Assembly: GCA_003648575.1 (NCBI GenBank)
Contig: QMPN01000193.1
Coordinates: forward strand, 1 to 5,881
DNA: 5,881 nt
Direction: 5' to 3'
From: Bacteroidota bacterium
Lineage (GTDB): Bacteria > Bacteroidota > Bacteroidia > Bacteroidales > B18-G4
In this document: positions 1 to 5,881 of the stretch, piece after piece
Position numbering within the stretch: the first letter of the stretch is position 1
How the letters are laid out: the number at the start of each line of letters is the position of its first letter
Translations under genes and position numbers: made by a program
Notes under the pieces: model-generated
What the model was told of the DNA's origin: nothing
The model's input: the letters and a program-made list of their open reading frames with translations, nothing else
Database searches by the model: none

Positions 1-3000
1 AAGAAATTCGGTGCATTTTCAGGGGTTTTCACACCTTCCATACTCACCATCCTGGGTGTTATCATGTATATGAGGATGGGATGGGTGGTTGGACAGTCGG
101 GCATCATCACTGCCATTGGCATCGTACTGCTGGCTCATGTGATCTCACTCTCGACCGGTCTCAGCATTGCCAGTATCGCCACTGATAAAAAGATCAAAAC
201 GGGCGGCATCTACTATATGCTTTCCAGGAGCCTCGGCCTGCCCATGGGGGGATCCATCGGAATCACGATGTTTATCGGAACGGCCTTTAGCATTGCCCTT
301 TACATCATTGGTTTCTGTGAAAACTTTTTGGGGATTGAGATGATCCGTGATATAACCGGCCTCGGGAATACCATACAGGATTTCCGTATCATGGGTAGCA
401 TCATGCTGGTCATCCTGGTCATTATTGCCTTCATCAGCACCTCCATTGCCATCAAAGCACAGTTTTTTATCCTTGGTGCTATTGTTCTTTCATTGGGATC
501 TATCGGACTGGGCTTGTTCATGGGTGATGCTCCTGCCAGCGATAATGCAAGCTGGCTTCCGGTTACCGACGGAGTCTCTCTCACAACTGTATTTGCTATA
601 TTCTTCCCTGCCGTAACCGGCTTTACGGCCGGCGTAGCCATGTCGGGTGACCTGAAAAACCCGCAGAAAAGCATTCCATTTGGTACCATGGCATCCATCA
701 TTACCGGCCTCATCGTTTATATTGCTCTTGCCCTGGCATTTGGTTTGCTTGTAGACAGAGAACTCCTGCTGACCGACAACAACTTCCTGATGAAGATCGC
801 ATGGTCGTCACCCCTGGTTGTAGCAGGTATCTGGGGAGCTACCTTATCGTCTGCCCTGGGTGGAATACTTGGGGGACCCCGCATTCTTCAGGCCATGTCG
901 CGCGACCGCATCACCCCAAAAGTCTTTGGAAAAGCTCACGGGGTGAATAATGAACCCAGGAATGCCCTCATCCTGACTTTCCTTATTGCAGAAGGTGGCA
1001 TCCTTATCGGAGAACTTGATGTGATTGCTGCAGTGGTGAGTATGTTCTACATTGCAGCATATGGCTTTATCAACCTGGCATTTGCTCTGGAACGCTGGGC
1101 CAGTGCCGACTTCAGGCCCAGTTTCAGAATCTCCAAATGGGTTGGGATCATCGGTTTTGCAGCCTGCTTCGGGGTGATGTTCAAACTGGATACGCCCGTG
1201 ATGTTCCTGGCACTGATTATACTGGCAGGGATATACCATTATATAAAAAGAAAAAACCTGGAGCTCGACTTCGGAGATGTATGGCAAAGCGTATGGTCAT
1301 CGATCGCACGCTCTATTTTGCATCGCATCGACCGCAAGGGGCTGGAAGAAAGAAACTGGAGGCCGAATGTGATCCTTTTCAGCGGAGGCAGCAAAAACCG
1401 GCCCCATCTTATGCAGTTTGGTAAAGACATTGTAGGGAACCAGGGATTTCTTTCAAACTTCGACCTTATCCTGAACAAATCATCCAACGTGCTCTTTAAA
1501 AAGCACCAGCAGGCTGTTGAAGATGAGTTGACTGAAGGCATGGAAGGGATGTTTACCCGCCGTCAGGAGTGCAAAGATATTTACGAAGGCATTGAGGCCA
1601 TCTCTTCAACATATGGTTTTTCAGGCGTTGAACCGAACACTCTCCTATTTGGATGGGCCAGGCAGACAGAGAACCCAGTCCGCTTTGCACAAATGATCCG
1701 CTCCCTGAGTGAGCTCGATCTCAACATCCTCATGATGGATTATGATAAACACCAAGGGTATGGCAAAAAGGAGATCATCGATGTTTGGTGCCGCGGGGGC
1801 GGAAACAACTGCAACCTGGTGCTATCCCTCATCAAATTCATGTGGTTATCAGAAAACTGGAAAAATGCACGTATCAGGATACTGATGATCAACCCGATCA
1901 ATGATGAAAAAGAAAAGTTGATAGGCGATGTGGAAGGGGTTCTGGAAAGCATACGCATGGATGCAGAGATCAAGGTGATCAACAACCAGATAGAGAAACG
2001 TCCGGTGAATGAGCTCATAGAGGTGGAATCATCAAATTCCGACATCGTCTTTCTGGGCATTCCCGATATACGCGAAGGCGGTGAGCAAGACTATGTAAAT
2101 CAGGTTAACCGTTTGTGCGGAAACGTAGGAACTGTAGTACTCGTTAAAGCTTCATCTTATTTCAAAAATTTTGAGATAGGCCATAGTGGCGGGATGGTCA
2201 AACAGGAAAAATCCGATTATACCGAAGGAGATATAGATCTTGTGATCAGCAGAAAGCTGAAAATACCGGAGATCGATTACCCGGACGACACTACAGCAGC
2301 TGAACAACTCAAAGTGATATATGATGAGGTTAAAGCCATGAACGAGGAGGTCTTTAACACTATGGTTGCCGACCTCTTCAACCTGAACCGTGCCGTATAT
2401 GCCAATATCATTTCAACCACAAATGACTTGCTGAAACAATTCAGGTCCGAACTCCCTGCCATTAAAGGCAGTAAGCACTGGAAAGAGAGTATAAGCGAGG
2501 TTTACCGCAACATCTTCACAGAGATATCAGAAATCATCCGAAGGCAGGAAGAAGATGCTTTCAGTGAGCAGGAAGAGATTCTTCAGAGTGCCATTGAGAT
2601 TTATAAAGAAAAATGCAAAAACATTATCCTTCAGGCCCCCGAGATCCTGCACAAAGGAATTACACGTGCCGACCTGACGATAAAAAAAGGGGATAGCTGG
2701 AAAACTTTACGCTACAAACTCAGAAAGCAGTTGCTCTATGGTTCTTTCAAGGGCACCAAAATACAAAAGGTTCGCTACAGAAAACTGATCGCCTCCCACT
2801 TCAACAAACAAATCTTTGCTGAACTCACAGAAGTATTCCAGAATTGGGGTATGATCAGCCTGCAGCAAGTCATTAAAACCCAGGGGGTAAATAACAGGAT
2901 CTTTGACCATTTCTTTCTTTTAAATAAGCTGGATCCCAATGAGGAGACCGGCAAGCTGATGGAAGAAAAGATTTCAGGCTATTTAGAATACAGGAACCAG

Positions 3001-3924
3001 ATTGATAAGCTTAACGAATCTTCTCTGCAAACCTTCTATACACTGATGATGAACAAGACTATGTTTGTGGTCAGGCAGATAAGCAAGGAACTGCGGGAAG
3101 CAAACACATCAGGATTTATAGGCAGGAATGAAAAGGCTGCGCTGGCACGTGAAGAACTGGCAGATGCTTTTTCGTCTATCCCTGCAAAATGGAGAAACAA
3201 CCAGGTACTGCTCAACAATTTCACTCTTCTGGAGCTTGAACTGTTCATCTTTATAATCCACGCCAAAGACCTGCTTCTGGATTTACATCAGAAATTGGAG
3301 CATCTTGTTAACAACAAATATGTGAGTTTTTTGCAGAATATCGATGCGGCAAGACATCATTCTACTCAGATCTTCCACGATACTATGGCCGATACAGCGG
3401 ATCAGCTTGATGCCGATATTTTTCAGGAAGAATGGAAAGAAAGTTTGTATGAGACTCTGAGTGCACTTAAAGCCCATACAGCTGAGATCACAAACAAGAT
3501 CCATTTGCTGGAGCGGGGTATATACGACGATTTCAAATCATCTCAGTTTAACGACCACAAATCTGCAACACTGAGGGCCCGTAAGCTTACCGAGTATGTT
3601 CTTCGCCAGGATTTTGCCAGCCAGGTAGAAGCTGTGACCAAGGAAACAATGGGCTGGTTTGATGAAGAAATAGAGGAAACCCACGAGCATATTGGAAAAA
3701 CCATCACTGTCTTAAGTATGTTAAAGAATGATTCGGCCAAAGCCGATGACATGCCGCAACTCAAAGAGGCCATTACTACATTCAATACACAATTACAGGA
3801 AGCAGAACTGAACAAAGTCCGAATGCTCAACCAGATCAGGGAAAGGGCCAATGCCTTGGCCGACAAGTTCTCACTGAATGCTGTTACGCGGAGGGGTTCT
3901 GTTTTCAAAAGGTTCATCCGGTGA
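1..3924 (+). CDS. Cation-chloride cotransporter (SLC12/NKCC-like) with long C-terminal extension, 5' partial
   Basis: Probable inner-membrane symporter moving Cl- with Na+ and/or K+, for ion and volume balance. The frame is open from base 1 and ends at TGA 3922-3924, giving 1307 visible residues (numbered here from base 1). The ATG at 64 is not the true start: family-typical sequence (GVFTPSILTILGVIMYMR, from residue 8) lies before it, so the N-terminus is upstream. By hydrophobicity there are about 12 membrane helices between residues 8 and 416. Family hallmarks are GVIMYMR in TM1, FFPAVTG at 201-207 with SGDLKNP after it in TM6, ATLSSALGG at 280-288 in TM8, and Y354 in TM10. Residues 452-727 match the SLC12 cytoplasmic domain (NWRP at 452, PNTLLFGW at 545, IDVW at 593, then LVKASSYF near its end). 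Residues 728-1307 are a charged, largely helical extension of unknown role, ending in a basic tail (RRGSVFKRFIR). Family assignment is firm; exact ions and stoichiometry are inferred. A general amino-acid permease is the alternative, made unlikely by the cytoplasmic domain. Confidence 0.93.
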   Translation, partial: KKFGAFSGVFTPSILTILGVIMYMRMGWVVGQSGIITAIGIVLLAHVISLSTGLSIASIATDKKIKTGGIYYMLSRSLGLPMGGSIGITMFIGTAFSIALYIIGFCENFLGIEMIRDITGLGNTIQDFRIMGSIMLVILVIIAFISTSIAIKAQFFILGAIVLSLGSIGLGLFMGDAPASDNASWLPVTDGVSLTTVFAIFFPAVTGFTAGVAMSGDLKNPQKSIPFGTMASIITGLIVYIALALAFGLLVDRELLLTDNNFLMKIAWSSPLVVAGIWGATLSSALGGILGGPRILQAMSRDRITPKVFGKAHGVNNEPRNALILTFLIAEGGILIGELDVIAAVVSMFYIAAYGFINLAFALERWASADFRPSFRISKWVGIIGFAACFGVMFKLDTPVMFLALIILAGIYHYIKRKNLELDFGDVWQSVWSSIARSILHRIDRKGLEERNWRPNVILFSGGSKNRPHLMQFGKDIVGNQGFLSNFDLILNKSSNVLFKKHQQAVEDELTEGMEGMFTRRQECKDIYEGIEAISSTYGFSGVEPNTLLFGWARQTENPVRFAQMIRSLSELDLNILMMDYDKHQGYGKKEIIDVWCRGGGNNCNLVLSLIKFMWLSENWKNARIRILMINPINDEKEKLIGDVEGVLESIRMDAEIKVINNQIEKRPVNELIEVESSNSDIVFLGIPDIREGGEQDYVNQVNRLCGNVGTVVLVKASSYFKNFEIGHSGGMVKQEKSDYTEGDIDLVISRKLKIPEIDYPDDTTAAEQLKVIYDEVKAMNEEVFNTMVADLFNLNRAVYANIISTTNDLLKQFRSELPAIKGSKHWKESISEVYRNIFTEISEIIRRQEEDAFSEQEEILQSAIEIYKEKCKNIILQAPEILHKGITRADLTIKKGDSWKTLRYKLRKQLLYGSFKGTKIQKVRYRKLIASHFNKQIFAELTEVFQNWGMISLQQVIKTQGVNNRIFDHFFLLNKLDPNEETGKLMEEKISGYLEYRNQIDKLNESSLQTFYTLMMNKTMFVVRQISKELREANTSGFIGRNEKAALAREELADAFSSIPAKWRNNQVLLNNFTLLELELFIFIIHAKDLLLDLHQKLEHLVNNKYVSFLQNIDAARHHSTQIFHDTMADTADQLDADIFQEEWKESLYETLSALKAHTAEITNKIHLLERGIYDDFKSSQFNDHKSATLRARKLTEYVLRQDFASQVEAVTKETMGWFDEEIEETHEHIGKTITVLSMLKNDSAKADDMPQLKEAITTFNTQLQEAELNKVRMLNQIRERANALADKFSLNAVTRRGSVFKRFIR
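2182..3921 (+). other. Helical C-terminal extension of the cotransporter (protein region)
   Basis: This is residues 728-1307 of the transporter, after the point where the SLC12 C-terminal domain appears to end. A proline- and acid-containing linker (about 728-779) leads into some 530 residues rich in Glu, Lys, Gln and Leu with few prolines and glycines, which reads as amphipathic helices, possibly coiled coil or a helical bundle. The most hydrophobic patch (LELELFIFIIHAKDLLLDL, about 1078-1096) carries charges and is more likely a buried helix than a membrane span. I recognise no known domain. A cytoplasmic scaffold, oligomerisation or sensing role would be a guess. There is no stop or frame change between core and extension, so it is one translated chain. 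Confidence 0.6.
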
Positions 3925-3972
3925 CGCTAATTTTTTCTAATTTAGCCAACAGCATCTTATAATCATAGAGAC
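3925..3972 (+). other. Short intergenic spacer, no clear terminator or Shine-Dalgarno site
   Basis: Forty-eight AT-rich bases separate the transporter stop from the next start. The only inverted repeat is GCTAA (3926-3930) with TTAGC (3942-3946), a 5-bp stem with an 11-base loop, too weak to call a terminator. A TATAAT hexamer sits at 3958-3963, only 10 bases before the ATG, with no good -35 partner. Upstream of the ATG is ATAGAGAC, which has no strong Shine-Dalgarno match; this is usual in Bacteroidota. The spacing allows co-transcription of the two genes, but the sequence does not prove it. Confidence 0.4.
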
Positions 3973-5881
3973 ATGATCACACAAGCACTTATCGATCCCA
4001 AAAGCATCGTCGTTGTTGGAGGGTCAAATGATATTCGGAAACCTGGCGGGAAAGTCCTTAAAAACTTGCTCGATGGTGAATTCAAAGGGGATATTTACGT
4101 TACCAATCCCAAGGAAGAAGAAGTGCTTGGCATCAAATGTTATCAGGATCTCTCACAGCTTCCTGATGCCGACCTGGCCATTATAGCCATCGCAGCCAAA
4201 TACATCCCGGAAACGGTAGAGATACTTGCTAAAGAAAAGAATACACGCGGATTTATTATCCTTTCAGCAGGATTCAGTGAGGAAAGCGAAGAAGGTAAGA
4301 TGCTGGAACAAAAAATCGTTGATACCATCGATGCTGTGGATGGAGGATTGATCGGACCGAACTGCATTGGTGTAATGACGCCCGAATATCACGGTGTTTT
4401 CACACTGCCCATTCCAAAACTCGACATGAGAGGCTGCGATTTCATCAGCGGCTCCGGAGCAACTGCATGCTTCATTATGGAAGCCGGCATACCAATGGGC
4501 CTTCCTTTTGCTCGCGTCTTCAGCGTTGGCAACAGTGCCCAGATGGGCGTAGAGGAGATCCTCCAATATATGGACGAGACCTATACAGAAGGTGAAAGTC
4601 CAAAAGTAAAGCTGCTCTATATTGAAACCATCAACAAGCCAACACTGCTCCTTAAGCATGCATCTTCGCTAATACGTAAAGGTTGCCGCATTGCCGCTAT
4701 CAAGGCGGGTGCTTCTGAAGCTGGCAGCAGGGCAGCATCTTCACATACAGGTGCCTTGGCCAGCTCTGATGTCGCTGTGGATGCCCTCTTCAAAAAAGCC
4801 GGCATCGTCAGATGCTACGGACGTGAAGAGCTCATATCAGTAGCCAGCATCTTCATGTTTCCCGAATTGCAGGGCGACCGCATGGCAGTGATTACACATG
4901 CCGGGGGACCGGCCGTTATGCTGACCGATTCTTTGTCGGAAGGCGGTTTAAAAGTACCCCACATCGATAATGATCATGCAGATGAACTACTGGAACTGCT
5001 CTATCCGGGTTCTTCGGTAGCCAACCCAATTGATTTTCTTGCAACCGGAAATGCAGAACAACTGGGACATATCATCGATTATTGTGACCAAAAGTTTGAT
5101 GAGATCGACGGCATGGCCGTAATTTTCGGCACCCCCGGACTCTTCCCTATTTATGATGTATATGAGCTGCTGGATGAAAAGATGAAGACGTCCAAAAAGC
5201 CCATCTACCCTATCCTTCCATCAATATTCACTGCCGTTGATGAGATCAGGTCTTTCATCGATAAAGGCCGGATCATCTTCTCCGATGAAGTAGTATTCGG
5301 AAAGGCCCTGGGAAAGATAAAAAACACACAGGCCCCTGTACCCCAGCATCCCCATCTGCCGGAAATGAATATAGTACGTATCAGGGAGGTGATCGACAGC
5401 TGTGAAGACGGGTATATAGCACCCGACAAAATTCAATCATTGCTTGATGCTGCCGGCATCCCCAGGATACCGGAAGCCGTAGAAGATAATATTACTGATG
5501 CGGTAGAATCAGCCGGCAAGATGGGTTATCCTGTTGTGATGAAGGCCGTGGGCCCGGTGCATAAGTCCGATGTTGGAGGCGTACGTCTGAATATTCAAAA
5601 TGACACAGAGGTAAAAGAGGTTTTCCGCAAGATCATGGAGATCCCGGAAACAACTGCAGTACTGATTCAGCCCATGTTCAGCGGAATAGAATTATTTGCC
5701 GGTGCCAAAAGGGAAGACAAATTCGGGCACCTCGTCCTCTGTGGACTGGGTGGGATCTTTATCGAAGTACTGAAAGATGTCAAGGCCGGACTCTGCCCTA
5801 TCTCTAAAGATGAAGCCCTGGATATGATCCGCGGGCTGCAGGGACATAAAATACTCGAGGGCGTACGAGGGCAGCAAGGCA
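3973..5881 (+). CDS. ADP-forming acetyl/acyl-CoA synthetase, fused alpha-beta chain, 3' partial
   Basis: Cytoplasmic enzyme converting acyl-CoA (most likely acetyl-CoA) + ADP + Pi to the acid + CoA + ATP, reversibly: a substrate-level phosphorylation step in acetate formation. The start ATG at 3973 is the first one after an in-frame stop (TAG 3943-3945), and MITQALIDPKSIVVVGGS matches how the family begins. The frame stays open to the window end (636 codons). Domains in order: Rossmann CoA-binding domain (about 1-130, with LIGPNCIGV just after it); CoA-ligase-like domain (about 145-290) with SHTGALA, whose His258 is the phosphorylated histidine; a second ligase-like domain (about 295-440, AGGPAVM, NPIDF); and an ATP-grasp domain from about 470, with K524, HKSDVGGV (His530, the second relay histidine) and GLGGIFIEVLKD (591-602). 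LEGVRGQ near the edge is close to the family's C-terminal region; full-length relatives run about 690-710 residues. Presence of His258 argues against a Pat-type protein acetyltransferase, where that residue is lost. Acyl preference cannot be read from sequence. Confidence 0.95.
   Translation, partial: MITQALIDPKSIVVVGGSNDIRKPGGKVLKNLLDGEFKGDIYVTNPKEEEVLGIKCYQDLSQLPDADLAIIAIAAKYIPETVEILAKEKNTRGFIILSAGFSEESEEGKMLEQKIVDTIDAVDGGLIGPNCIGVMTPEYHGVFTLPIPKLDMRGCDFISGSGATACFIMEAGIPMGLPFARVFSVGNSAQMGVEEILQYMDETYTEGESPKVKLLYIETINKPTLLLKHASSLIRKGCRIAAIKAGASEAGSRAASSHTGALASSDVAVDALFKKAGIVRCYGREELISVASIFMFPELQGDRMAVITHAGGPAVMLTDSLSEGGLKVPHIDNDHADELLELLYPGSSVANPIDFLATGNAEQLGHIIDYCDQKFDEIDGMAVIFGTPGLFPIYDVYELLDEKMKTSKKPIYPILPSIFTAVDEIRSFIDKGRIIFSDEVVFGKALGKIKNTQAPVPQHPHLPEMNIVRIREVIDSCEDGYIAPDKIQSLLDAAGIPRIPEAVEDNITDAVESAGKMGYPVVMKAVGPVHKSDVGGVRLNIQNDTEVKEVFRKIMEIPETTAVLIQPMFSGIELFAGAKREDKFGHLVLCGLGGIFIEVLKDVKAGLCPISKDEALDMIRGLQGHKILEGVRGQQG

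Noticed and set aside
64..66. ATG at 64 as the start of the transporter
   Set aside because: The in-frame sequence before it (from base 1) is conserved TM1 sequence of the family, so the gene must start upstream of the window.
844..1287. Minus-strand open frame of 147 codons, and similar minus-strand frames at 300-713, 3543-3917 and 4264-4659
   Set aside because: They lie wholly within the two well-supported + strand genes, and their translations are of low-complexity or unnatural composition (Ser/Cys/His-rich) with no family resemblance.
2326..2340. GAGG at 2326-2329 followed by ATG at 2338 as an internal start that would make the extension a separate protein
   Set aside because: The frame is continuous with the transporter, the ATG falls inside the extension rather than at its boundary, and such short purine runs are common in coding sequence.
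3229..3291. Hydrophobic stretch in the extension as a thirteenth membrane helix
   Set aside because: It is interrupted by Glu, His, Lys and Asp residues in an amphipathic pattern, which fits a buried helix of a soluble bundle better.
3926..3946. Inverted repeat GCTAA/TTAGC after the transporter stop as a terminator
   Set aside because: The stem is only 5 bp and AT-rich, the loop is 11 bases, and no T-run follows the second arm.
3958..3963. TATAAT as a -10 promoter box for the synthetase gene
   Set aside because: It lies 10 bases before the ATG, which would leave almost no leader; there is no -35 match at the right distance, and no clear Bacteroidota-type TTTG/TAnnTTTG pair.

Overview
The window holds two protein-coding genes on the + strand, and both are cut by the window edges. 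Together they fill almost all of it, with one 48-base gap between them. No RNA gene, mobile element, CRISPR array or long repeat was seen. Every other open frame noticed lies inside these two genes and looks like a shadow. The base composition is moderate (roughly high-40s % GC by eye) and codon use looks alike in both genes, so nothing suggests recent transfer of one of them.

Region 1-3924 encodes a large membrane transporter of the cation-chloride cotransporter family (SLC12/NKCC-like, APC superfamily). It has a 12-helix transport core and the cytoplasmic SLC12-type C-terminal domain. These are followed by an additional, mostly helical stretch of about 580 residues that eukaryotic SLC12 proteins do not have. 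The residues that bind Na+, K+ and Cl- in NKCC1 are mostly present, including the Ser-Ser pair tied to Na+ coupling. The native start is upstream of the window, probably by only a few to a few dozen codons.

Region 3973-5881 encodes an ADP-forming (NDP-forming) acyl-CoA synthetase, most likely for acetyl-CoA, with alpha and beta parts fused in one chain. Both histidines that relay the phosphate are present. The 3' end, probably some 50-80 codons, lies beyond the window.

The source is probably a bacterium, and a member of Bacteroidota is my best guess. The reasons are the lack of a clear Shine-Dalgarno site before the second gene, the mid-range GC and the protein styles. An archaeon or another FCB-group bacterium cannot be ruled out from this sequence. 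The two genes may be co-transcribed, since they are close and I see no convincing terminator between them, but no biochemical link is evident: one moves ions, the other makes ATP from acyl-CoA. The most unusual item is the long C-terminal extension on the transporter.
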